Part shown: in pieces, positions 1 to 12,121 of the stretch
Position numbering within the stretch: position 1 is the first letter of the stretch
How the letters are laid out: every line of letters starts with the position of its first letter
Source of the DNA: Plicaturopsis crispa FD-325 SS-3
Lineage: Eukaryota; Basidiomycota; Agaricomycetes; Amylocorticiales; Amylocorticiaceae
DNA length: 64,000 nt
Assembly: GCA_000827205.1 (NCBI GenBank)
Contig: KN832555.1
Location: forward strand, 2,612,856-2,676,855
Reading direction: 5' to 3'
Notes under the pieces: generated by a model
Told to the model about the DNA's origin: nothing
Databases searched by the model: none
The model's input: the letters and a program-made list of their open reading frames with translations, nothing else
Program-made: the position numbers and the translations under genes

Positions 1-3000
1 ACCATTACGGTGCTCCGCACACGCGCCAAAGGTTTTGGTATCAACTTGATCATTGGGGATGCAGGCTCCGCTTTGGACGATCAGGCTTTGCGCTCCGATC
101 TATGCGGTGTGCTCGTCCAGTACCCCGACGTCAATGGCAGCATCAAGGACTATGGCGCCCTTGCTAAGTCGGTACACGAAGCGGGGGCCTTGGTCTCTGT
201 CGCGACGGATCTTCTGGCATTGACCTTATTGAAGCCGCCCGGCGAATGGGGCGCTGACATCGTCTTGGGCAACTCGGCACGGTTTGGTGTTCCCTCTGGC
301 TATGGTGGTCCTCATGGCGCGTTCTTCGCTGTCACCGACAAATTGAAGCGAAAGATGCCTGGTCGGCTTATTGGACGCAGCAAAGACGTGACTGGAAAGC
401 CAGCGTACCGCCTGGCATTACAGAGTGAGTTCACAGTATTGTTCTGATAGCGAATGTGATTGACACGGCACTTGATAGCTCGCGAGCAGCACATTCGCCG
501 GGAGAAGGCTACCAGCAATATCTGTACTGCCCAAGCACTTCTTGCCAACATGGCGGCCATGTACGTGGTATACCATGGGCCCACTGGTCTGCGCCGCATC
601 GCACACAAGGTCCACGGTCTTACTCAGGTTCTCAAGTCCGCGGTGGAATCTCTTGGATACAAAGCCACAAACGAGGAATTCTTCGACACACTCACGCTTG
701 ACGTCTCTGGTGCGGCAAAGGATGCCCAGACTGTCCACGCGGCTGCATTGGCGGCGGGCATCAACTTCCGTCCTGTTGACGACAAGCATGTCGGTGTCAC
801 CCTCGACGAAAGCACCGGTCCCGTCGACCTGCTGGCCATTATCAACGTCTTTGCATCCGCCGCCGCCGCTCAGCCTATCTCTCGCTCAGCACTCGCGGCA
901 CCGACCGCCCCTGCGATCCCGTCCGCGCTGCAACGAACATCAGAGTATCTGCAGCACCCCGTTTTCAACAAACACCATTCGGAAACTGAAATGCTGCGCT
1001 ACATCTTCCATTTGGCATCCAAGGACCTGGGCCTCGTGCACGCGATGATCCCTCTTGGCAGTTGCACCATGAAGCTCAACAGCACCAGCAGCATGATCCC
1101 GCTCACATGGCCCGAGTTCAGCAACGTCCACCCTTTCGCGCCAGTCGATCAGGTCAAGGGCTACTTGGAAATGATCAAGGTATGGTGTTAGCCTTCGTTG
1201 ATAATCTCGCCTCTGACTAGTGTCTATAGGAATTGGAAGATGACCTGTGCAAAATTACCGGCTTCCATGCTTGCTCTCTGCAGCCCAACTCTGGAGCTGC
1301 TGGCGAGTACGCGGGTCTCAGCGTTATCCGGGCTTACCACGAGTCTCGCGGAGAGGCGCACCGTAACATTTGCTTGATTCCTGTCAGCGCCCATGGAACG
1401 AACCCTGCTGTCAGTACATACGGTCACTTGACAAGTTCAGTTACTGACTTTTAATGTAGTCAGCGGTCATGGCTGGTCTCAAGGTCGTCCCCATCAAGAC
1501 GCATACAGATGGTAATCTCGACCTAGAGGACCTCAAAGAAAAGGCTGAGAAGCACAAGGACAACCTCGCGGCATTCATGGTGAGTACTAGCGCACGAGGT
1601 TGCGTGTCGTCTAACATAACATCTACAGATCACGTATCCGTCCACCTTCGGTGTCTTCGAGGATGGCGTGCAAGCTGTACGTTTCACTGACGGTCTCGTG
1701 CTGCGGGTAGAGGCTGACTTCTACTCCCGTCCAGGCATGCAAAATCATCCACGACAACGGCGGTCAAGTCTACCTCGATGGTGAGAGAATTCTTCTGTAC
1801 CAGCGGCAAGGCTTGTGCTCATCCGCTCTTAGGCGCTAACCTCAATGCTCAAATTGGATTGACGAACCCCGCAACCTGCGGCGGCGATGTCTGCCACATG
1901 AATCTGCACAAGACTTTTGCTATGTAAGCTCCCCAGCGGATGAACGTTGACTCTGTTTTTGACGTGCATTTTTTTAGTCCTCATGGCGGTGGTGGACCCG
2001 GAGTCGGGTGCGTACGAACTTGATGAACATTGTCCAAAATGCGTGCTCACCCGCCTTGACAGACCTATCTGCGCGGCCGAGCATCTCGCTCCTTTCCTCC
2101 CCGGACACTCCATCGTTCCCACTGGCGGCAAGCAGGCCATCACCGCGGTGTCTGCTGCCCCCTTCGGTAGCGCGTCGATTCACCTCATCTCATGGGCATA
2201 TATCAAGATGCTTGGTGGCAAGGGATTGGCTGACTCGTCGAAGATTGCTTTGCTCAACGCAAACTACATGGCCCACCGTTTGTCCGGCCACTACAGCTTG
2301 CGGTATAAGAACGGCAATGGACGCGTAGCACACGAGCTTCTCATTGACTTGGCCGAGTTCGAGAAGTCGGCTGGGTTGAAGGTCACTGATTTCGCGAAAC
2401 GTTTGCAGGTGAATACTACTATTCATTGCATCCCGCCCACTCGTATTTACCCATTTATCTCTAGGATTATGGATTCCATCCCCCGACCTGCTCTTGGCCC
2501 ATATCCACTTGCATGCTCATCGAGCCCACGGAGTCCGAAACCCTAGAGGAAATTGACAGGTATTATTCATCCTGACTTTGCTTCCCCTCCAAGCACTCAT
2601 TAGTCCTGTCTTTCCAGATTCTGCGACGCCATGATACAAATTCGTCGTGAAGCAGAGGACATCATCACAGGAAAGCAGCCGAAAGATAACAACTTGCTCA
2701 AGAACGCCCCACACACGTCCTCCGTAATTGCACTGTCCGAAGAAGAATGGAATCGGTGCGTTCCACATCGCATACAGTATGCATATGCTGATACCGATCT
2801 ACATAGTCCTTACTCCCGCAAGACTGCGGTGTACCCCATGCCCTGGCTTGAAGAGACTAAATTCTGGCCCACTGTCTCACGAATAGATGATGGTACGTGG
2901 TGCTCAAACACTTTGTGCGCTCGCTAATAGATACCTTGCAGCCTACGGAGACCTCAACCTTATTGTGAGTGCTGCACCCTTTCAACCCTTGCTGTTGCAG

Positions 3001-3064
3001 CCCCGCTCATCTCTGTTTCTAGTGCGACTGCCCATCCGTAGAGGAGACCGCTTCCGCGATATAG
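1..3064 (+). CDS. GCV2: Glycine dehydrogenase (decarboxylating), P protein, 3' part
   Basis: This is the PLP-dependent P protein of the mitochondrial glycine cleavage system, which decarboxylates glycine and passes the aminomethyl group to the lipoyl H protein. The gene enters from the left edge, so the N-terminus is missing. The visible protein opens with a family-typical [11 protein letters not shown] stretch. The cofactor lysine lies in a [14 protein letters not shown] motif; its codon is at 1910-1912 and an intron (1924-1977) splits the motif. I read about 13 introns, for example 425-478, 1180-1229, 1410-1459, 2409-2464, 2756-2806 and 2965-3022. The tail is read from a last exon at 3023-3064 ending [11 protein letters not shown] and a TAG. 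All inferred joins keep frame and restore conserved family sequence, so the gene looks intact. It converges with the PPR-like gene, leaving only about 150 bp between the stops. Confidence 0.96.
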
Positions 3065-3215
3065 ACTACTTCCGACATCCATTAGACTGCATACATACAT
3101 CTTGGGCCGCAACGCATATTCCACTAGACGCTCCACGTTGCCCTAGCGCAAGTTCAACCAGGCGCATTATTACTTTTCATATTATAATGTACGGCACTCA
3201 TACATTCATTCCCAA

Positions 3216-5498
3216 TTACACGCATCCTTTCAGCTCTTGTGGCAATGAGTCCCACAACCTCGGGAGGTATCGCTTGAGACGCGCGCGAATTTCGTTCTGC
3301 TGGTTTGTGTTCGTGGCGTACTTCAGCAGAATACGGGCGCTCTCGACGTTCGGCTTGACGCGCCCTCGCTGGTTGCCCATGTCCAGACAAGCCACCCGCG
3401 CAGCCTCGTCTAATTTCCCCATGCGACTCAGACATTCCAACCACGAATTCCAGTTGTGCAGGTTGCATATGAAGCCGGTGGCCTGCAGCTTTGTCCATAT
3501 CGCCACAGCGCGCTCCCACGACCTGGAAAAGCTGCAGGCATCTAAGATGATGCTGACGCTGGCATAGTCGAATGTGCCGGACACGAAAAGGAGGTCCCAG
3601 AGCTGATCGGCTTCGTGGAAGCAGCCAGCGCGCTGATACGCGTCCATAAGCTGGTTCCACAGGACCGTATCCGGAGAAACCGAGGGGTCGATCTTGAGCT
3701 GGGTGTGTGCGCGTTTGATGGCTAAAACGATGTCCTTGTGCTCTTCGGCGTCGAAAGGCTTCGTCTTTACTACGCGCGTAGCATGCTTGGCCAGCTCACG
3801 AAGAAGTATAGTGTAAACCTCGACGGTGACGGGATAACCTGCCGTTTTCATGTCCTTCACGATCTGGAAGTAATCGACCGGTGGGGGAGTACCAAACGGG
3901 AGTTGTGTGAATGCGTTTAGAATGACTGCATATCCCTTGGCACCGATAGCCCGTCCTCCAACGTCTTGTACCATGCGCTGGTACATCCCAAAGGCTTCCT
4001 TGAAGCTGGATGCTGACCGCATGAGCAGGACGGTGAGGGACGTGGTGGTGAGGTTGTCGTTAATCGTGATGTTTCGCGTCTTCATCTCGTCGACAAGGGA
4101 AGTCGCAACGGGAAAATATTTATGAACGTTTGGCGAGGCCGATAGACCACGAAGTAACGAGTTGTAGATGGCTGCATCGGGGCCCCCAGCGCCCGAGTGT
4201 GTGGATGTCCTGGAATGGTTGTCGCCCTCGGAAACTGTTCGCATGATATCACGATAGATAGAAAGCGCCCTATCTACCGCATTATCCGTGGGTGGACGAA
4301 AGGATGATCGACAAAGGGCACTAATGAGCGGGTGCGCCATGGGTGCATCAGGTTGAATCCCTGACTCCAAGGCTTCGTCGTAGATGGCCAGCGCGACCGA
4401 GAGTTTGCCGGCACGCACGTTGGCGTTTATCACCGAAGACCAGTGATTTACACCCGCAGCTAAATCCAACTCCCTCTCGATGTTTCGAAGGTCCCCTAAA
4501 TTCGCAGAATTCCCCAGTAAAACCGTAAAGGTATGTAGGGTAGGCTGGAAACCCTCCTCCCGAAACAATCTCACCAGCTTGAGCGCACTGTGCAAACCAT
4601 GGGCATGAACGGTCTGTGACAGTACGTCGTTCCAGTCGGAGCCCGCGTCGACTATGGGAGCGAGGTCCTTGAAATGCGAACAGTACATCGCCTTGACGTC
4701 CGTCGCGTAAGTCAAGAGGCCGCGCTCTTTGAGGCCATCAAAGAGCAGAGCAGCGATAGAGGCATCATATGGTAGATGTAGCCGGCGCATGTCCTCAAGG
4801 ATCTCATGGAAAACATGAGGTTTGGGATCATCCTTGAAGAGTGCACGGATGAGGAACTTGTACGATGCGTTCGTAGGATTGCAGCCGCTGCGCCGCATCG
4901 CAGTCATGCTGTGACGAAGCATGTCTACATCGTCCCGCAGGTAGCATTCCTGCAGTAAGATATGCCATTGGCGAAGAGTCGGCGTGAAATGACCAGGTTT
5001 CTGGGGCAACGCAGTCAGCCAGGTCTGAACCGCCTTGCGGCTGCCAGAGGCTAAAAGACCGCGTATGATGGATGTGTGGAGTTCTTCTGTGGGGTTTATC
5101 CCGAATACGACGGGCATATCGGCAAGAATGGTCTCTATCAGGGTCAAGTCGAAGGCGCGACCAGCTCTACCTAGCGTCTCCAGGAGTAAGGCAAGGTTTT
5201 CGGGCTTGAAATAAGAGGAAATGAGTGCGTGACTGCCATCTTTATGTGCGCGTTTGACGGTGTCCGCCAGAGCGGCGTAAGAATGATGAACGCGAGGCAG
5301 GTCCTTCGAGCGTAATGCTGCCTGCAGATTCTGCGCATAGACCTGGGGTTCGTTCGACGTGCTCGCGAGAGACCGAGCGACACATTTCACGGGATGTCTA
5401 TGGGCATACTTGAAGACGGCGAGCGCATGGTCCTCCCGGGGGATCCTTGGATATAGCGAGCAACGACCGACTCGTATGAGACCAATACGCAAGGACAT
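3216..5498 (-). CDS. Large PPR-like mitochondrial protein (760 aa)
   Basis: This is a single uninterrupted reading frame of 760 residues, unusual in this intron-rich region. The N-terminus is rich in Arg, Ser and Ala with few acidic residues (about 1-45), which fits a mitochondrial presequence. The rest is helical and shows repeated units of about 35 residues resembling pentatricopeptide repeats, for example around YNSLLRGL, TSLTVLLMRSA, YAVILNAFTQLP and WNSWLECLSRMGKLDEA. PPR proteins bind organellar RNA and act in its processing or translation. The exact target cannot be told from sequence. It is divergently arranged with SEC61 gamma, with 284 bp between the starts, and its stop faces that of glycine decarboxylase. 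An intronless PPR-type neighbour fits the flank of an Agaricomycete A locus, but the ortholog name is unknown to me. Confidence 0.8.
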   Translation of the reverse strand: MSLRIGLIRVGRCSLYPRIPREDHALAVFKYAHRHPVKCVARSLASTSNEPQVYAQNLQAALRSKDLPRVHHSYAALADTVKRAHKDGSHALISSYFKPENLALLLETLGRAGRAFDLTLIETILADMPVVFGINPTEELHTSIIRGLLASGSRKAVQTWLTALPQKPGHFTPTLRQWHILLQECYLRDDVDMLRHSMTAMRRSGCNPTNASYKFLIRALFKDDPKPHVFHEILEDMRRLHLPYDASIAALLFDGLKERGLLTYATDVKAMYCSHFKDLAPIVDAGSDWNDVLSQTVHAHGLHSALKLVRLFREEGFQPTLHTFTVLLGNSANLGDLRNIERELDLAAGVNHWSSVINANVRAGKLSVALAIYDEALESGIQPDAPMAHPLISALCRSSFRPPTDNAVDRALSIYRDIMRTVSEGDNHSRTSTHSGAGGPDAAIYNSLLRGLSASPNVHKYFPVATSLVDEMKTRNITINDNLTTTSLTVLLMRSASSFKEAFGMYQRMVQDVGGRAIGAKGYAVILNAFTQLPFGTPPPVDYFQIVKDMKTAGYPVTVEVYTILLRELAKHATRVVKTKPFDAEEHKDIVLAIKRAHTQLKIDPSVSPDTVLWNQLMDAYQRAGCFHEADQLWDLLFVSGTFDYASVSIILDACSFSRSWERAVAIWTKLQATGFICNLHNWNSWLECLSRMGKLDEAARVACLDMGNQRGRVKPNVESARILLKYATNTNQQNEIRARLKRYLPRLWDSLPQELKGCV

Positions 5499-5782
5499 TC
5501 ATACGCGTGAGGTCCCTGTTCATGTATCAGCTCCGTACGCAACGAAATAGAAAACTCAAACTCACCGTCGTAGTCTCCCTGCGTTGTTTTCTTGGGCCCA
5601 ACCGCCGAACAATTTTGTCGCTGCAAGGCAAATGGAAAGCGCGGAATTTGACGAAGAGGTGTTGCGACTGGATAACGCCACGTGGTCGACCACGTCCATG
5701 TATTCTGCTGGCGCGTTTCCTTTGCTTTCACCATCCACGTCTCTGTCTTTCTGTATCTGCCGCTCATTCAAACTCGCCCGCC

Positions 5783-6209
5783 ATGTCTGAAAAAATCAAA
5801 GAATTCGTCGAGGTTCCTCAGCAGTTCATCCGGGATGGCAGCCAAGTGCGTATCCAGCCGTCGTGGACGCTTCGCAATGCTCACACAGGAAACAGTTCTT
5901 GACACGGTGCACGAAACCAAGCCAGTCAGGTCTGCACGCCGCCTCTGTCGACACCATCCCTACATTCTGACAACTATATGGAATCCAGAGTTTGCACAGA
6001 TCTGCAGGGCAGTAGCCATTGGGTTTGCTGTCATGGGTTTCATTGGTTACTTCGTCAAGCTTATCCACATACCTATGTGAGTCGCTTTCTTGTTGCTATC
6101 ATCCTATATGAGCTGACGCATGTTCCCAGAAACAACATTCTTGTGTATGTCATCTCTGTCACCGTGTCTAATTTCTCGGTCCTCACAATTCTACAGTGGT
6201 GGTGCATAG
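5783..6209 (+). CDS. SSS1: SEC61 complex gamma subunit (Sss1)
   Basis: This is the small tail-anchored subunit of the ER protein translocon, which clamps the Sec61 alpha channel. Five exons (5783-5845, 5896-5929, 5989-6076, 6130-6144, 6197-6209) join to a 70-residue protein. It begins [20 protein letters not shown], carries the amphipathic FLTRCTKP segment, then one membrane span ([20 protein letters not shown]), and ends HIPINNILVGGA. Length and sequence match the family closely. The fourth exon is only 15 nt, so automatic gene callers may miss it. It is divergent from the PPR-like gene. The splice sites are consensus and all joins keep frame. Confidence 0.97.
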
Positions 6210-6403
6210 GCTTCGAGGCGGTCTGTTATGGTCGTGGCAGCCATGACATCGTGTTGTACTGGGAAGCGTCGCGTCACAGGTCGGGAGTGGTATCAGGACG
6301 GGCAGATATCCCAGCCAGGCCTGCATCACAGCGTTGTACTCGTGTCTAGTGCATCAAAATTACAGATATCTATACCCTATCCGCGAATCGCTACAACTCT
6401 ATG

Positions 6404-8460
6404 TCAAGATCGTTCAGCTCGTATAGCGCCGTCACGTTCTACATCTCCCGCTATCGAAGGCATATGTGGAGACTCTAATGAGGCAACCGTGTGGGTGCTA
6501 TGTGCATCCCCTATGCCCAACCGCCCAACGTCGAATTCTGGTATCGTCCCTGCCCTTCTCTTCCTGATACAAAAACACCACGTCAAGAGCACGTCCTAAG
6601 GCTATCATCAGCGACCTAAAGAGAGCGGTGCAAAAGTTCAAGAAACAAACCTCGTGTGAACCAAATACAATAACAGCGACAACAGGTACTGCGGTAGAAT
6701 ATGAGAATCAACATGCCACTCCTAGCCATCGCAAGTGCTCACATGCTGCCTCGAGAATATACGGTGCAAATCCACCATTTTTGGTTAGGAAAAATATACA
6801 TGCACTAGGGATGTCGAGTTCAATAATGCCCGCGCCGAATAAATAGACGGACGACTTACACCAGGGTGACCCAGGAATATATCGTGAATAGACCGACTCG
6901 AAAGTACACAGACAGCGACTGCGGCCGGTCGACATGCGGAAACACGCGTTTTATGTGCGCCCACCGCCGGTGATAATTTATGAATGTAGCCGCTGCAAGA
7001 GGTAATCAGGCGACACATTCATTCGTGAAGGGACAAGGAGGAGCACCTTCAAACATGAGCACCAAAGCCACTACAAGTGTGCAGAAGGCAGGAACTATAT
7101 AGCGGCGGCTAACGAATGCCTTTGCGGTTAGCTACTATGCAAGAGAGAAAATTAGGTGGGCGTACCGCGTGTCAATAAATATGGTACAATACAAGTCATT
7201 GGTCGCGTCAATCATTTCAGGAGGCGGCTACAATCGACCAGGAGGCTGGGGTTAATATGGTTGGTACTTAGCGGATGGTACTGCTTACCATGCCAGCGCC
7301 AACAGAAAATCCAACAAAGGTAGCATACGGAGGTGTCAACATCTGATCAAAATTAACATGTCAATGTGCTGTCCTTCCGTTGGCGAAAGAGGTGCATTTG
7401 CTCACCACCACGTAACGGACGGCAGCAGGTACTTTGCTCAGGAATGCTGGTTCATGGTCTTGGAATGCATACCATGTCTTGAATCAGTCGCATTGTTTAG
7501 TACTCTTGGCGACTGACGGTAAAGCTATTTGACTCACCCGAATGACAACGAATAGCCCGGATAAAACACACCTGCAGGAAGCGGAGCATTATGATATCAT
7601 CTCTTAGAACTTTCGAGAAAACGACGCGTACATCGCGGGTGCGCCCTGTATCAAGGAGGCTTGAGACATACATAGAGCACTTGAGCGGGTCGCGAGCAAG
7701 TCTTCCTCCCATCTGCCGTAGAAACTTCGCCGGGGTGTGTTCAGTCGCGATGCAGGGCAAGCAAAATCCAGCGACATACCTTAGACAGTAAGTGATAGAA
7801 TAAACTATCCAAGTGACACAGAAATTGATGAGTGTCGGATGCCGCGAGACGTTCTTCGCGAAGAGGAAAGTCAGAACGAGGATGGGCAGTCCGATATGTC
7901 CCCCAATAAGGTGGAGAGCCAGAAAAGCTTTCGTCAACGACTTCATGCTGACGGGTTCTAAACAGCGAATTCAGTGGGATTTAATGGCTTGATATGTGGG
8001 TCGCTTACCACAGAGCGTTCATATGGCCAGCAACGAAGGCCCTGCAAAAGCCGAGCGTCCTTTCAGCAAGAAATTTTTGGTCGGCCGCAGTCTATGGGTC
8101 CGAGTCCAGGTTGAAGGAGTGGTCATTATAGAGGGCCTGAAAGTCGAAACGTGCTCATCCACTAATAACCGACATGGCGGTGCTGGAGCAAGCTTGTCTT
8201 CAGGACCCGGAATATTTGAACAATGATAGGCACGCATGACAGATGTACGCGCGCGGCGCTCGCTCATTGACAACTTGAACGGATCAAAGTGGTCGGGCGG
8301 TGTACCCGACGGATACAGTGAGTAGGCATGCAACAACTTATCAATACATAGTTTCAGAGAAAGACGTTACATTTGCTAATGATTGGCTCAGGGTAACAAG
8401 ATGCTCCCAGTTCAGCGCTATGCTGACTGTGGCGCTAAGCGCGTAGCAACCGGAGCTCAT
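6404..8460 (-). CDS. Agaricomycete multi-transmembrane protein (GPCR-like, unknown function)
   Basis: This is a multi-exon membrane protein. The clearest exon, just below 7946, encodes LALHLIGGHIGLPILVLTFL followed by a HPTLINFCVTWIVYSITYCL segment. A later exon gives ALCMSQASLIQGAPAM, then PVVAVIVFGS, and the last exon begins near DVLLTWCF. I recognise this order (HPTLINFC, then ALC-QASLI-GAP, then a VFG segment followed by an arginine-rich tail) from a large family of predicted seven-helix proteins in Agaricomycetes. No biochemical role is known to me. A start at 8460 (MSSGCYALSATVS, signal-like), followed by short exons, keeps frame into MKSLTKAFLAL. If those joins are wrong, the start is 7946. 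The exon chain between 7500 and 6600 is only partly resolved. The gene lies tandem to COG1, with about 40 bp between them. Confidence 0.6.
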
Positions 8461-8502
8461 GTTAGCATCGAATGCGCCGGGTGGATATGCGGATCGGTAT
8501 AT

Positions 8503-11500
8503 TCATCGTGGTGCTGTAGAGCCCCCTACTAGGAGAAGACCAAATCGTGCAGAAGGCTTGGCTAGCTCCATGACCGGATGCGTCTGTTGCTGATCGACGC
8601 GAGGAACACTATACGGTAGGAGTGCGGCAAATTTATCCTCCTTTCCAACCGAGGGAGTCGCGACGGGTGTGGAGGGAAAAGGCGGCAATAGCGTCGCGAG
8701 AAGGGTCTGCACCCTCGCGATATGTTCTATCGAGGCGCTTGGCTCCGAATATTCGCCATGGTTGCCGTTCGACACCACCTGGAAAGAGGCTGTCAGGTGA
8801 AACCCAGGAAGTGCAAGCATCATAGCACTAACCTTCTGTGCGATCTTTTGGTCGATGCGTGCCACGAGCTTCGACCATTGAGGCCCCCAGAAGCTTAGGA
8901 TCTTTCGCAGAAACAATAGGTCTCCACGGATGAGCGGATTATCAGTGTCTAAAGCGTCGAGTAGATGGCCAAGGAAACGCCCTAATGCATCTTTGACGAT
9001 ACCCTCTCGTCGCGGATGTCCCGAAGTAGGTATTAGCTGCTGGATTGCAGAGGACAACGAAAATAGCGACTGCGTCAAGGGTGCCGATGGATCCGAGGGG
9101 GGTTCTAGTCAGTCACGCGTCAGGAGCCGCAAACGACTGAGAAAGGGATAGTCACACACCCGGCGAGGAAGACTGCCGTGATGATTGCAGCGCCCGCGAG
9201 TATTCGTGGTTAACCTGGCCAACGGTCTGTTTCAGCCAGCTCTCCAGGATTTGATCATGGACCTCTCGCGTCCGATGCCGGAAACCTGTAGCACAATTAG
9301 ATGTGTGTCCTACAAACTGAAAAGATCTTATACATACTCTGAACCGCGTCTTCGCTGCAACCGATATTGGATATGAACGGTGACGACGTAGAAAGCTCGT
9401 CGGCAGCCTGGCCGATAAATACAAGGCTGGACATCGAGCTTGCTGAAACCTCTGGTAAGTAAAACAAAACAGACCCAAGGCAAAACATACATACTGGGAT
9501 CGCGCGAATGGACTTCCGAAGCAGCGGTAAGAGCGTCAATCACGCCGGTGCAGAGTGACTCGGCATCCGGTTGGAACGACTCCGTCAGCTGCCTGGCCAA
9601 GGCCCTGAAACGATATTAAGAATAACCGTAGGGGAGCACGGTCATGACTTACTGAGCATCCTCATCGCTGCCGATGACCTCGGGTGAAAAATCCTCTTGC
9701 AGGGCCTGTGCACAGCCCTCAAGGCCACTGAGGACATCGTCCAAGAATGGCGTTCGCCCGTTGATTCGGTGGCGCAAAACAGACTTGTATCTCTGCAAGG
9801 ATGTATCGTCCAGGAGTGAACCACCGCCAGTGTGAGACAGCGCCGGTAAAGCTGGACAATCAAACAGAAATTCTATCGGAGACGAATCTGTCGTATAATT
9901 AGCCGCGGAACGGAAATGGTTGCTGTAACCCAGAACGTACCTGGGGCCGACGAAGGTGCCGAGGTGAACGACGACGCTTTCGACAACAAGTGCTCTTTGA
10001 AAGTGTTCTGCGCATTTGTCAATGCTAGTTTCCAAATGTCAACCACTCTCCGTTGGAAAGCATCGTCCAACACGGATGTAAATTGGAGCTTTTCGGCACC
10101 ATCGAGCCCTGGCGCAGAGTGCAGCCATTTTCGAGTCCAGGAGCGGATTCTCCAGACCTCTTTCGCTCCCTGGATGCAGGTCAGCCACCGGTCCACGGAT
10201 GCCCGGAGTTCTGTTGTCGCTTTGTGCGTCCATTCTTGGATCCGGCTTGCCACCGGGCCCTGTGCCACAGAAGATGACGACGACGAGAGGTCCACGTACG
10301 GTTTGTAAGTCCGGATGGCGGCGGGTAGCATTAGGAAGTACGTCGACGATGGCAACGACGCAAGCAAAGCCTGAGTGCTGAGTGCCAGTTCTGCTGGAAG
10401 AGCCTCCGGGGATTCGCCAGAGTTGGCGGACTCGGCCTGCATATACTCTAAGGCATGCTCAATCAAAGAGCGACGCACGCCAGCGCCTCTTTGGAAGATG
10501 AGGCGTGCCGTCCGCAGAGTATTCGAAATTGCTTCAAGGACAGCCTGTGTGGCCTGTCGGACCTCGCGAACGCGTATTTTACGAGATCGAGTGGTATCCG
10601 TCTGTGTGACCTTCCCTAGAGGGTGACCATTGCCTATAGAGATACTAGGAATAGCCTCGGATGTGGGCAAAGACTTCGATAATAAGGTTTGCAGAGTTTT
10701 CGTCCGTTGCACAAGGAGGGTTGAGAATGTCTCCATCAATGGCTTGGAGTCGAGTAAATGGAGTGTCAACAGGATGGCGCAGGTGTTCTGGGAAGTAAAA
10801 TGAGAGCCCGGACAGAATTGGGATGCTTAGAAAACGTACTTCAGCGGAGGAATTGTATTCACGCAGAGACGCTGTCGCCTTATGAATAACCTGCGAGCGA
10901 AATTGGGAGACCGCTTCCCACTGGCGTTGTATGAGTGGGAATTGCTCCTGGATTATATTGTTAGCTGGTGTGCATGTTGGTAAACATCAAACCTACAAGA
11001 ACGTCAATACCCCGGCTACTCCAGCTTTCCTCATCCTGTTCGTCGTCGCGCACTAACGCCCGATGAACGACGCGTGCTAGGAGAAATAACCATGCCGCCT
11101 CGAAATAGCTTTTCCGCTCAATAAGTCGCCAGAGGTGTTCGGGCGCATCCAGAAGGAGTTTCATATGGGCGGAGAGTAGCTGAAGAGTTTGTAATTGGGC
11201 ATCTACACCGGAAAGTCAACACGTACGCGCTTGAAATAAGGCGTACTGGTATTCACCATCTTTTCCCGCAAGGTACGAGCGTCGCGGCTCAGAAGACTGC
11301 TCTTGCGAGACGATAGCGTCTTTTGTTTCTTCCAAAGCCTCCATAACGCGTTTGGATGAACGCGCTATAGATATTATAGAAGTCGAGGCCTGCAAGAGGT
11401 CGCGATACCTCTCCCTGTGCTTTCATAGTAAAGTCTAAACACGCCACGGACGAATAGCACACAAATACGCACCCAACCATGAGCCGAAGTTCCTCTTGTT

Positions 11501-11850
11501 TATCCTCCGCATCTGCCCTACGCAAGTGGTTTCGTCATGAACCATTTGCGGAAACTAATATATGGAAGGCAATCTCACCTCAAGCGTTGTTGGATAGACC
11601 GAACTTCTGAGATAGGGTATTTTGTGAACAGTTCCTCCGGGTCCAAATCCGTGCCAGCATTGGGGTTATGGGACTTTGCACCGGTGTTCGCTGATAGTGA
11701 CGCCGAACGGGGTGGCCATGACGGTCCGTTCAAAGGCTTGAATGTAGCACCGGACGCATATTGTGAAGAGTCTGATGCAGACGGTTCCAGCCTAGAGGAC
11801 GACGACGAAGCTACAGCGTTTACCGACGCAACTGACGGTCGTCGAGGCAT
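8503..11850 (-). CDS. COG1: Conserved oligomeric Golgi complex subunit 1
   Basis: This is a subunit of the COG vesicle-tethering complex, which works in retrograde traffic within the Golgi and keeps glycosylation enzymes in place. The N-terminal exon (11850 to about 11578) has a low-complexity leader, then DPEELFTKYPISEVRSIQQRLR, the Vps51/COG-type start. Later exons give ADAEDKQEELRLMVG, ERYRDLLQASTSIISIARSS, HLWRLIERKSYFEAAWLFL and EQFPLIQRQWEAVSQFRSQV, all typical COG1 sequence. Long helical C-terminal exons run through 10769-9873 and 9078-8503, ending GGSTAPR and TGA. Introns are numerous and short. The 3' end is about 40 bp from the start of the next minus-strand gene. The family call is firm; exact inner exon borders are approximate. 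Confidence 0.88.
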
Positions 11851-12121
11851 TTACAGTCGGTGCGCGCGAAACAGTTTGAGCGCGTCGGCGACGATTGCAA
11901 GCTGCTGCTGGCTAAATCGCTTACGTAATAAAATAGGTACAATATCTTGTCGCCAGTCGGAGCCTCGCTCAAGCAGTGATAGAGATTGTTGTGAGAGAGC
12001 TCGAGATTAATCCCAGTTACAGGAGGTAGTGCGACATGCGAAGACGTAAAGGACATGTTCAGACTTTAAAGTGCAAGACATTTTAAAACGATGCGTGTGT
12101 ATATACTATGGTGGTCAGGCC

